A stretch of DNA of 5,619 nt. It comes from Syntrophorhabdus sp. PtaB.Bin184. GTDB lineage: Bacteria; Desulfobacterota; Syntrophorhabdia; Syntrophorhabdales; Syntrophorhabdaceae. How positions within the stretch are numbered: position 1 is the stretch's first letter; every line of letters starts with the position of its first letter. A program made the translations under genes and the position numbers. The notes below the pieces were generated by a model, which ran no database searches, was not told the origin of the DNA, and saw only the letters and a list, made by a program, of their open reading frames with translations. Shown here one piece after another: positions 1-5,619 of this stretch. Location of the stretch: positions 1 to 5,619 of the forward strand of contig MVQQ01000115.1 of NCBI GenBank assembly GCA_002067555.1. The letters run 5' to 3'.

Positions 1-84
1 GCGGGCCAGGCCATCTTTACCATAGGCGGGACCGTCTACACCTACAAACCGATAGAGTTCAACTCTCAGATGTTGGAGGATTAA
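1..84 (+). CDS. C-terminal end of an unidentified protein (5' truncated)
   Basis: An open frame enters from the left edge and ends at TAA (82-84). The 27 visible residues include GGTVYTYKPIEF and end in QMLED, alternating hydrophobic and polar residues as in beta strands. Too little is present to name a family. The stop codon directly abuts the serS ATG, and the GGAGGA ribosome-binding site of serS (75-80) lies inside the last codons of this gene. The two are therefore probably co-transcribed and translationally coupled. That this is a real gene end is inferred from the uninterrupted frame and the tight junction. Confidence 0.6.
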   Translation, partial: AGQAIFTIGGTVYTYKPIEFNSQMLED

Positions 85-1356
85 ATGATCGACCCAAGAA
101 TGATCCGCGAGAACATAGAGGCGGTGAATGCCGCGCTGGCGAAAAGGCAGGCCTCATTCGATGCCGGCAGGCTCGTCGAGCTCGACGGGGAGCGCCGCAG
201 GCTTATCCAGGAAACGGAGAAGTTAAAGAACGAGAAGAACACCCTCTCCAACGAGATAGCCAAACTGAGGAAGTCCGGTGCCGACGCCGCCGACAAGATA
301 GAGTACCAGCGCTCGCTGGGCAGGAGGATCGAAGAGACAGGCCAGGGTCTCAAGGCCGTTGAAGAAGAGTGGGAGCAGCTCCTCCTCGTCATCCCCAACA
401 TACCTGACTCTTCCGTTCCCGTCGGGACGACCGACGCGGATAACAAAGTCGTCAAGACCTGGGGGAACAAACCCTCCTTCGACTTCCAACCGAAGGCCCA
501 CTGGGACCTCGGTGAGGGCCTCGACATTCTCGATTTCAAACGCGCCGCCAAGATCACCGGGTCTCGCTTCACCCTCTACAAGGGCCCGGGGGCGCTTCTC
601 GAGAGGGCTCTCATAAACTTTATGCTCGACCTCCACGTCGGGGAGCACGGATATACCGAAGTGCTGCCTCCCTTCATGGTCAACCGCGCCTCCATGACCG
701 GCACCGGGCAGTTGCCGAAATTCGAGGAAGAGCTCTTTCACCTGGAGGGGGTTGACTACTTCCTCATACCCACCGCCGAGGTACCCGTGACCAACATCCA
801 CGCCGACGAGATACTCAAGGAAGAGGAACTCCCCGTCAAGTATGTCTCGTACACCCCCTGTTTCCGCAAGGAAGCGGGGGCCCACGGGAAGGACACCCGG
901 GGGCTCACACGCCAGCACCAGTTCAACAAGGTGGAGCTCGTCAAGTTCGCCCACCCCGACAACTCCTTCGACGAGCTGGAGGGCCTCCTGCTCGATGCCG
1001 AGGACGTTCTCAAGAAGCTCAATATCCATTACCGTGTCAGCGCCCTGTGCACAGGAGACCTCGGGTTCTCCTCGGCCAAGACCTACGATATCGAGGTCTG
1101 GCTCCCCGGACAGGACATCTACCGCGAAATATCATCCTGCAGCTGCTTCACCGATTTTCAGGCCCGCAGGGCGAAGATCCGCTTTCGCAGGCAGGGAGGC
1201 AAGACGGAACTCGTCCATACCCTGAACGGCTCCGGCCTCGCCATAGGAAGAACGGTCATGGCCGTCATGGAAAACTACCAGAACGCCGACGGCACTATAA
1301 CCATCCCCGAGGCCTTAAGACCGTACATGAGGGGAAAAGAGAAAATTACCGCTTGA
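85..1356 (+). CDS. serS: Seryl-tRNA synthetase (class II, bacterial type)
   Basis: Cytosolic enzyme that activates serine with ATP and charges tRNA-Ser (and tRNA-Sec where present). Residues 1-110 are the charged, heptad-rich N-terminal region expected to form the antiparallel coiled-coil arm that grips the long variable arm of tRNA-Ser. The class II catalytic core follows. Motif 1 lies near 160-200 and ends in EVLPPFMVN. The serine-binding TAE is at 230-232. Motif 2 starts at CFRKEAGAHGKDTRG (259-273). EISSCSCFTDFQARR is at 348-362. Motif 3, LNGSGLAIGRT, is at 380-390. The 423 residues match the usual family length of about 420-430, and no key motif is missing. The ATG is supported by GGAGGA at 75-80, four bases upstream, and by an N-terminus (MIDPRMIRENIE) typical of the family. 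The TGA stop (1354-1356) lies inside the first nonamer of a repeat block. Confidence 0.98.
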   Translation: MIDPRMIRENIEAVNAALAKRQASFDAGRLVELDGERRRLIQETEKLKNEKNTLSNEIAKLRKSGADAADKIEYQRSLGRRIEETGQGLKAVEEEWEQLLLVIPNIPDSSVPVGTTDADNKVVKTWGNKPSFDFQPKAHWDLGEGLDILDFKRAAKITGSRFTLYKGPGALLERALINFMLDLHVGEHGYTEVLPPFMVNRASMTGTGQLPKFEEELFHLEGVDYFLIPTAEVPVTNIHADEILKEEELPVKYVSYTPCFRKEAGAHGKDTRGLTRQHQFNKVELVKFAHPDNSFDELEGLLLDAEDVLKKLNIHYRVSALCTGDLGFSSAKTYDIEVWLPGQDIYREISSCSCFTDFQARRAKIRFRRQGGKTELVHTLNGSGLAIGRTVMAVMENYQNADGTITIPEALRPYMRGKEKITA

Positions 1357-1387
1357 ACGGCTTGAACCGCTTGAGCCGCTCGAACGT
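1352..1387. repeat. Left nonamer block, four 9-bp units
   Basis: Four consecutive 9-mers read CTTGAACGG, CTTGAACCG, CTTGAGCCG and CTCGAACGT. The consensus CTTGAACCG is the reverse complement of the CGGTTCAAG unit in the block at 1472-1570. The first unit contains the serS stop codon. Because the unit is nine bases long, the serS frame meets TGA again in units two and three, and once more just after unit four. The last three units form the left arm of a long inverted repeat. Confidence 0.85.
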
Positions 1388-1498
1388 GAAAAGAAGAAAT
1401 ACAGGCATTCCTTTAAGGGGCGATCTACAGAGCAGCATACTTCCCGCCGTCGGCCCAGACCAGGTCTTTTAGCGTTCGAGCGGTTCAAGCGGTTCAAG
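1361..1498. repeat. 27-bp inverted repeat flanking an 84-bp spacer
   Basis: Arm 1361-1387 is the reverse complement of arm 1472-1498 at 25 of 27 positions. The two differences (1375/1484 and 1387/1472) become G-U wobble pairs in RNA of the plus strand. A serS transcript could therefore pair along the whole 27 bp. In minus-strand RNA the same positions would be A-C mismatches. The stem would start five bases after the serS stop. There is no U-run after the right arm on the plus strand, so it is not a classical intrinsic terminator. It could still block 3' exonucleases or help separate the convergent genes; that role is inference. Confidence 0.7.
1430..1472 (-). other. Possible short coding remnant with a DGG-containing tail
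   Basis: Within the spacer between the repeat arms, one minus-strand frame reads LKDLVWADGGKYAAL and then stops at TAG. The VWADGG segment resembles the C-terminal (V/A)DGG strand of short-chain dehydrogenases. There is no start codon with a ribosome-binding site and the match is very short. It could be a leftover gene end trapped between the repeats or a chance match. Confidence 0.15.
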
Positions 1499-1570
1499 CG
1501 GCTGCAACGGTCTTCTTGGTTCAAGCGGCTGCAACGGTCTTCTTGGTTCAAGCGGCTGCAACGGTCTTCA
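1472..1570. repeat. Right nonamer array, eleven 9-bp units with 27-bp higher-order repeat
   Basis: Eleven 9-mers run without gaps. The order is GCGTTCGAG, CGGTTCAAG twice, CGGCTGCAA, CGGTCTTCT, then TGGTTCAAG-CGGCTGCAA-CGGTCTTCT, then TGGTTCAAG-CGGCTGCAA-CGGTCTTCA. The last three-unit group repeats the previous one with a single final-base change, giving a 27-bp tandem period built from three diverged 9-mers. The right end coincides with the stop codon of the minus-strand gene (TCA at 1568-1570). The left part pairs with the block at 1352-1387. A replication-slippage origin of the 27-bp period is inferred from its near-perfect identity. Confidence 0.9.
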
Positions 1571-3865
1571 GGCTCTGAGCAGTTCGTCGATCTTTTTCGT
1601 TATGACCGGGTCTTCTTCGATCTCTTTGATCTCGGTGAGGATATCCTGGGAATTCTCGCCGAAGAGGGAATGGAGAAAACCGAGGGCACGGAGCTTCAGG
1701 TCCCTGTCCCCTATCTCCTTCAGCGTGTTCATAATGGCGATGATGGCCCTCTTCTTGCCCGTCTGACTGATGCCCTGAATGACAAGGTCCTTGATCTCCA
1801 GGACGTCCTCTTCCTTGAGGTGCAGCAGCAAGGGGTTGATCATGTCCTTATCGTTGATCTCCACGAGAATGCTGATGGCATCCTTTCTCTTCTCCACGTC
1901 CTCACTGTAGAGAAGCTTCAGGATGGGCTGGATGTCGATGCCCCGTTCCGACCTGTTCGCGGTCTCGAAGAGGGTTCTCCAGTCCCTTCCCCGCGCGATG
2001 AGGCTTGCGAGGGTGACACCCATTTCCTCCTTCGACATCACGAAACGGTTCTGCCATCTTTCCGCAAGGTCCAGGGTCCCATCATCGAGAAAGGTTTCGT
2101 TTACTATGAAATTGCCCAGGCTGTTACGGAGCATCTTCTTCTCCTCGAACCGGCCGAGTTCGAGAATGTGCCACAGCGGTTCCCTGAGAACCCTGTTGGC
2201 AAGAGCAAAACAGGAGACTCCCTGGCACTCGGTTTCCCGGAGAATCTCGCGATCCCTCAGGGAAGATACGAGAGACACGATCCTCTCGTGGGGAATAGCG
2301 GTCTCGCTGTGAATGTCGTCAACATCGTACCTTTTTATGATGGGGCCGGCGGCATCGACAAAGACCGACATGATAAGGGCAAGGTCACCGTTATCCTCAA
2401 TCCCCTGCAAAGCCTCCCGCACGAAATTATCCGTCTCGGTCGCACGTTGCGGGCAATCTTCACCCAGAGGAAGAGCGTGCACGTGGTCTTCTATCCTCGG
2501 CTGGTTTGCCTGCCTGCGCCCGTAGGATCTCTGCTCGAAGGCCTTCAGCTCATAGAGAGAGGATATCTGCATACCCTGGAACACGCGGTACCAATCGAAG
2601 AATGTCTCCTTCTCACCGCAAAGAACGAAATAGGCCCCCGGCTCCCCGAGCATGAACTCGACAAAACGAACCAGCTTTTCCCGTTCCCCCTGTTCCATGA
2701 ACACTATCTTCTCCAAACCGTCGATGATGAAAAAGCACGGCCCCTTCTTGAGGAGTGTCTTGCACAGTGAGGTTATGTCGAGATCGTCCACCCGCGGGAT
2801 CCTGTGCCGCTTACCTATCACATCGCGCAATTCCTTTGTCGGCTGTGACCAGAGCTCGCAGTAATAGACGTTTTCGTGCACAGTGGTGAGCTGCGGCAGA
2901 ACAAAGTACGTGAGCAGTGTCGTCTTGCCCGCCGAAACCTCGCCCGCCACCACAACGGAACGCTCGTTAAAGAGCCTGTCGAGGACGATGGACGCCTCAT
3001 CCCAGCGCTGTACGGGTACACCGTCGGATTCGAAGTAGGGGGAGACCTTGGGTATCCTGAAGACATCGCGTTCGTAGTAGAAGTTGCTGGTGATGATCCA
3101 CACGATCTCGCGGTACTGGAACCCGAGTTTCCCGTTAACGTGGTTCTTGAACCGTACGAACATGCTCTCCACGTACCGTTTCACACTCTCGAGCATGTGC
3201 GCTTCATAGGGGACCCTGCTGTTGTACTCTATGGAAATGATCCCCTCCCGGCTATCGACATCGAGCACCGCCTCTCCTGGCCTCAAGGCCAGTTCGTGGT
3301 CACTGTACCTCTTCAAGCGGTTGTGGGACAGATCCGTAAAGAAAACGTCCACGAGGAGATGGGCGAAGTTGAAAAGGTACTCAAAGACCTTCATGTTCCG
3401 TATTATGGCCTTCGAACTGTTATCCGTAATCTCCGTCTCCAGGGGAACCTTCTTGACGAGATGGGCATAGCTCAGGGCATTGACGGCCTCCACCGCACCC
3501 TCGGGGATGTCGAGGCGTCGCGCTATCTCGTAGTTCATGAAGACGCCCTTCACATCCATGTCCCGGGCGTTGAGTATGTTCCCGTTGAGAGGCCAGTCGA
3601 ACTCCTTCATCAGGGAAACATCGTGGAGGTAGATCGTCCCGAGGAGGGCAAAGATCTCGCCCGAGAACATCTCTTCCGTGCGGTCCTTGGGGTCGGGGAT
3701 GAGCTTTTCGATGATGCCCTTCAAGGTTTCCACGTGCTCCGCGATAGGAGCGTCTATCCGCGGAAAGACCTTCTTTTCGCAGTAGCTCCTGAGGTCAAGG
3801 AACCTGCGGTAGAGCTTGAGCTCCCTCTCTTTCTCCTTGAGGACCTCTTCCAGCTTCGCCTTCAC
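1568..3865 (-). CDS. Uncharacterised P-loop NTPase with HD-like N-terminal region and C-terminal HEAT-like repeats
   Basis: 765 residues with no signal peptide or membrane segment, so probably cytosolic. Residues 1-30 are charged and helical. Residues 40-190 resemble a divergent HD-superfamily phosphohydrolase fold: H44, the HD pair in IYLHDVSL (81-82), H135 in SYAHL, and AHLLVDVFFTDL (168-179) with D173. The position where relatives often carry another histidine (around 104) looks replaced. Residues 290-445 form a P-loop NTPase core: Walker A GEVSAGKT (308-315), Walker B CFFIIDGLEK (377-386) and a following strand YFVLCGEKE (412-420), suggesting a STAND/AAA-type switch. Residues 485-570 look like a winged-helix region. 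Residues 643-740 form about three HEAT-like helix pairs. The start is GTG, preceded by GGGAG; there is no in-frame ATG before the upstream TAA (3941-3943). It lies downstream of secF on the same strand. Function unknown; a nucleotide-controlled sensor or scaffold is inference. Confidence 0.9.
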   Translation of the reverse strand: MKAKLEEVLKEKERELKLYRRFLDLRSYCEKKVFPRIDAPIAEHVETLKGIIEKLIPDPKDRTEEMFSGEIFALLGTIYLHDVSLMKEFDWPLNGNILNARDMDVKGVFMNYEIARRLDIPEGAVEAVNALSYAHLVKKVPLETEITDNSSKAIIRNMKVFEYLFNFAHLLVDVFFTDLSHNRLKRYSDHELALRPGEAVLDVDSREGIISIEYNSRVPYEAHMLESVKRYVESMFVRFKNHVNGKLGFQYREIVWIITSNFYYERDVFRIPKVSPYFESDGVPVQRWDEASIVLDRLFNERSVVVAGEVSAGKTTLLTYFVLPQLTTVHENVYYCELWSQPTKELRDVIGKRHRIPRVDDLDITSLCKTLLKKGPCFFIIDGLEKIVFMEQGEREKLVRFVEFMLGEPGAYFVLCGEKETFFDWYRVFQGMQISSLYELKAFEQRSYGRRQANQPRIEDHVHALPLGEDCPQRATETDNFVREALQGIEDNGDLALIMSVFVDAAGPIIKRYDVDDIHSETAIPHERIVSLVSSLRDREILRETECQGVSCFALANRVLREPLWHILELGRFEEKKMLRNSLGNFIVNETFLDDGTLDLAERWQNRFVMSKEEMGVTLASLIARGRDWRTLFETANRSERGIDIQPILKLLYSEDVEKRKDAISILVEINDKDMINPLLLHLKEEDVLEIKDLVIQGISQTGKKRAIIAIMNTLKEIGDRDLKLRALGFLHSLFGENSQDILTEIKEIEEDPVITKKIDELLRA

Positions 3866-3909
3866 GCAATCTCTCCCAGCTGCACGAGTCTGCAGCAGAT
3901 CGTCCGCAT
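3862..3909 (-). CDS. Possible 15-residue leader ORF coupled to the NTPase gene
   Basis: Reads MRTICCRLVQLGEIA and ends at TGA (3862-3864). AGGAAAG (3915-3921 on the complementary strand) sits five bases before its ATG. Its stop overlaps the GTG start of the NTPase gene in the sequence GTGA, the arrangement usual for translational coupling. The NTPase gene also has its own GGGAG site. The peptide has no recognisable family or amino-acid run that would suggest attenuation, so it may be chance. Confidence 0.3.
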   Translation of the reverse strand: MRTICCRLVQLGEIA

Positions 3910-3930
3910 TACATCTTTCCTGGGTGTCTG

Positions 3931-3953
3931 AACGGCAACGTTACCGTTAACGG
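3931..3953. repeat. Overlapping palindromes at the secF stop codon
   Basis: CCGTTAACGG (3944-3953) is a perfect 10-bp palindrome containing the secF TAA. It overlaps an imperfect one, AACGGCAACGTTACCGTT (3931-3948), which has one mismatched pair. No T-run follows on the minus strand, so this is not a standard intrinsic terminator and the NTPase gene could be read through from secDF. It could be a protein-binding site or a small RNA hairpin, or mere chance. Confidence 0.35.
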
Positions 3954-4849
3954 ATCTTTTGGCGCCATGCATAGAGGATCGGGCTCGCCACGAAAATCGA
4001 AGAGTAAGTGCCCACAATGAGGCCAAGAAAAAGCGCAAAGGCGAAATCGAAGAGCACTTCCCCGCCGAAGATCATAATGGCGGCTAGACTGATAAGGGTG
4101 CTGATACCGGTAACGATCGTCCTGGAAAGGACCTCGTTGATGCTCGCGTTGATGACACTGCCAAAATCGTCGCGGGATTTCATCTTGCCCGAGTTCTCCC
4201 TTATGCGGTCAAAGACGACGACCGTGTCCTGAAGGGAATATCCCGCTATGGTCAAAAGAGCTGTGATGATAAGGAGATTGAACTCCTTGTTGAGAAAGTA
4301 GAAAACCCCCGCTATGACAAGAACATCGTGGAAGGTGGCAATGGTCGCCGCGATGCCTGACAGGAAAGTAAACCTCCAGGCGATATAGATGATGATCCCG
4401 AGCAGGGCCAGAACGATGGCGATGATGGCGTATTTCTTCAGCGACTTGCCGACCCCGGGACCGACCATGTTGCTCTCCAGCACCTCGAACTTGGCGCCTT
4501 TGAACTGAGTCGACAGGATGGAGGTTATCTTCGTCGTGAGAGACTCCTTTTCCGTGTCCAAAAGCTTCGTCTTGATAAAGAAATCCCGCGTCCCGCTGAC
4601 CTCCTGAATCTGCACATCGTCAATACCGCCCTTCTCCAGGGCCGACCTCAGGTCGCCGATATTGACCTTTTCGGCGAACCTCACCTGCACGTTCGTGCCG
4701 CCTGTGAAGTCGATGCTGAGGTTGGCCTTGCCGAGAGAGATCATAACAAAAGAGAATATCCCCACGGCCACGAGTATCGCCGATATGCCAAATGCCTTCT
4801 TCCTTACCGAGATGAAATCTATTTTCGTATCTTTAATGAGCTCCATCAT
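3947..4849 (-). CDS. secF: Protein translocase subunit SecF
   Basis: Inner-membrane partner of SecD. The SecDF complex uses the proton gradient to help pull exported proteins through SecYEG on the periplasmic side. The layout is the family's usual six membrane segments: one near residues 18-38, a periplasmic domain at about 40-135 that opens with IDFTGGTNVQVRF (46-58), then segments near 138-158, 163-185, 190-210, 243-263 and 267-290. The signature GYSLQDTVVVFDRIREN is at 203-219. The 300-residue length is normal for SecF and the protein appears complete. The first of two adjacent ATG codons is taken as the start. It lies 10 bp after the secD stop, and the weak GAGG overlapping that stop suggests translational coupling. 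The frame ends at TAA (3947-3949), inside a palindrome. Confidence 0.97.
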   Translation of the reverse strand: MMELIKDTKIDFISVRKKAFGISAILVAVGIFSFVMISLGKANLSIDFTGGTNVQVRFAEKVNIGDLRSALEKGGIDDVQIQEVSGTRDFFIKTKLLDTEKESLTTKITSILSTQFKGAKFEVLESNMVGPGVGKSLKKYAIIAIVLALLGIIIYIAWRFTFLSGIAATIATFHDVLVIAGVFYFLNKEFNLLIITALLTIAGYSLQDTVVVFDRIRENSGKMKSRDDFGSVINASINEVLSRTIVTGISTLISLAAIMIFGGEVLFDFAFALFLGLIVGTYSSIFVASPILYAWRQKIR

Positions 4850-4859
4850 GGGCGCCGCC

Positions 4860-5619
4860 TCATATACTCAGTGTTCTGGGTTTGAATTTCACGAGTATCC
4901 AGTCGAAGATGGTCTTCGATCCGAACACCGCGGTAAAGAGATTTATGATCATGCCGAAGATCAGGGTTATCGCGAAACCCTTTATCGGCCCTGTTCCGAA
5001 TATGAAGAGCACGGCCGCCGTGATGAGCGTGGTGATGTGGGAGTCGAATATCGCCACCCACGCCTTGGCGTACCCCCCGTCCACCGCCGCCCGGACCGTT
5101 TTCCCCAGCCGCAGTTCTTCGCGTATCCTCTCGAAGATGAGAACGTTGGAATCGACGCCCATACCGATGGTGAGCGCGATACCCGCTATGCCGGGGAGGG
5201 TCATCGTCGCCTTGAAGGCGCTGAAGACACCGAGCAAATATATGAGGTTGAGTCCGAGGGCGATATTGGCGATGATACCCGAGTACCGGTAGTAGACGAT
5301 CATGAATATGACAACGAAGAGGGTCGCGAGAAGCGTGGCCAGCATGCCCTTATTGATCGAGTCCTGGCCGAGCGTCGGACCTATGGTGATGTTCTGGACC
5401 ACCTTCACCGGGGCGGGAAGGGCGCCCGCGCGAAGCACGATGGCGAGGTCCTTTGCCTCATTGAGCGTGAAACCTCCGGTGATGGAGGCCTTGCCGCCTG
5501 ATATCCTCTCGCGGATCTGCGGTGCCGAATAGACGGTGTTGTCGAGGACTATGGCAAGTCTCCTGTTCACGTTCTCCGCCGTTACCTTGTCGAAGATCCT
5601 CGCGCCTTCGCTGTTGAAT
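4860..5619 (-). CDS. secD: Protein translocase subunit SecD (N-terminal part outside the window)
   Basis: The last 252 residues of SecD, the larger subunit of the SecDF export motor. The visible part opens with FNSEGARIFDKVTAENVNRR, continues with LAIVLDNTVYSAPQI, and has GGFTLNEAKDLAIVLRAGAL followed by LPAP and GPTLGQDSI. These are the conserved end of the periplasmic P1 domain and its link to the membrane. Five hydrophobic segments follow. The fourth-segment signature GMGVDSNVLIFERIREE (visible residues 152-168) has serine where alanine is commoner; the conserved aspartate is intact. The frame stays open to the right edge. A GTG at 5568-5570 is an internal valine, not a start, because the residues upstream of it match the family. 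It ends at TGA (4860-4862), 10 bp before secF. Confidence 0.97.
   Translation of the reverse strand, partial: FNSEGARIFDKVTAENVNRRLAIVLDNTVYSAPQIRERISGGKASITGGFTLNEAKDLAIVLRAGALPAPVKVVQNITIGPTLGQDSINKGMLATLLATLFVVIFMIVYYRYSGIIANIALGLNLIYLLGVFSAFKATMTLPGIAGIALTIGMGVDSNVLIFERIREELRLGKTVRAAVDGGYAKAWVAIFDSHITTLITAAVLFIFGTGPIKGFAITLIFGMIINLFTAVFGSKTIFDWILVKFKPRTLSI

Noticed and set aside
223..1029. 268-codon minus-strand open frame opposite serS
   Set aside because: Antisense shadow of a complete seryl-tRNA synthetase with all class II motifs.
1461..1471. Intrinsic terminator at AGACCAGGTCTTTT
   Set aside because: The stem is at most five base pairs with a one-base loop, or three pairs with a five-base loop, too weak to support a terminator call.
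1315..1551. 78-codon minus-strand ORF whose N-terminus repeats NQEDRCSRL
   Set aside because: The peptide repeat is simply the 27-bp DNA repeat read in one frame; the ORF overlaps the serS 3' end and has no sign of being a gene.
1472..1570. CRISPR array
   Set aside because: The 9-bp and 27-bp units are contiguous with no unique spacers, and there are no cas genes nearby.
1670..2770. 366-codon plus-strand open frame opposite the NTPase gene, with a further 351-codon one at 2876-3931
   Set aside because: Both are antisense shadows of a minus-strand gene with clear P-loop motifs; their translations show no domain motifs and they arise from GC-rich codon use.
4662..5501. 279-codon plus-strand open frame across the secD-secF junction
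   Set aside because: Charged, low-complexity antisense translation opposite two well-matched membrane protein genes.
5568..5570. GTG as the start of a separate short SecD
   Set aside because: The frame is open to the window edge and the residues upstream (FNSEGARIF...) match the conserved SecD domain, so the gene is truncated by the window and does not start here.

Overview
The window is compact, gene-dense, GC-rich bacterial DNA. It carries a bacterial-type seryl-tRNA synthetase and separately encoded SecD and SecF. Codon choice, the unfused secD-secF pair and an intergenic array of TTCAAG-type nonamers suggest a deltaproteobacterium-like (Desulfobacterota) genome. That placement is inference; no rRNA or other taxonomic marker is present.

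Layout: positions 1-84 hold the last codons of an unidentified plus-strand gene. Its stop abuts the ATG of serS (85-1356, plus). Positions 1357-1567 form the gap between serS and a convergent minus-strand gene. This gap is dominated by two inverted blocks of 9-bp repeats (1352-1387 and 1472-1570) around an 84-bp spacer. Positions 1568-3865 (minus) encode a 765-residue protein. It has a divergent HD-like N-terminal region, a P-loop NTPase core with clear Walker A and B motifs, a probable winged-helix region and C-terminal HEAT-like helical repeats. I do not recognise it as a named family. An 80-bp gap, holding a possible 15-codon leader ORF, separates it from secF (3947-4849, minus). secF follows secD (4860 to the right edge, minus, N-terminus missing) after 10 bp.

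Working together: SecD and SecF form the accessory subcomplex of the Sec translocon and are clearly one transcription unit in the order secD-secF. The ATPase gene lies downstream on the same strand and could be read through from them, but nothing in its sequence links it to protein export. serS belongs to a separate, converging unit with the gene upstream of it.

The two most unusual things here are the HD-like/P-loop/HEAT protein and the nonamer arrays. The arrays begin inside the stop codons of both converging genes, and on the ATPase side the reading frame stays open through the whole array.
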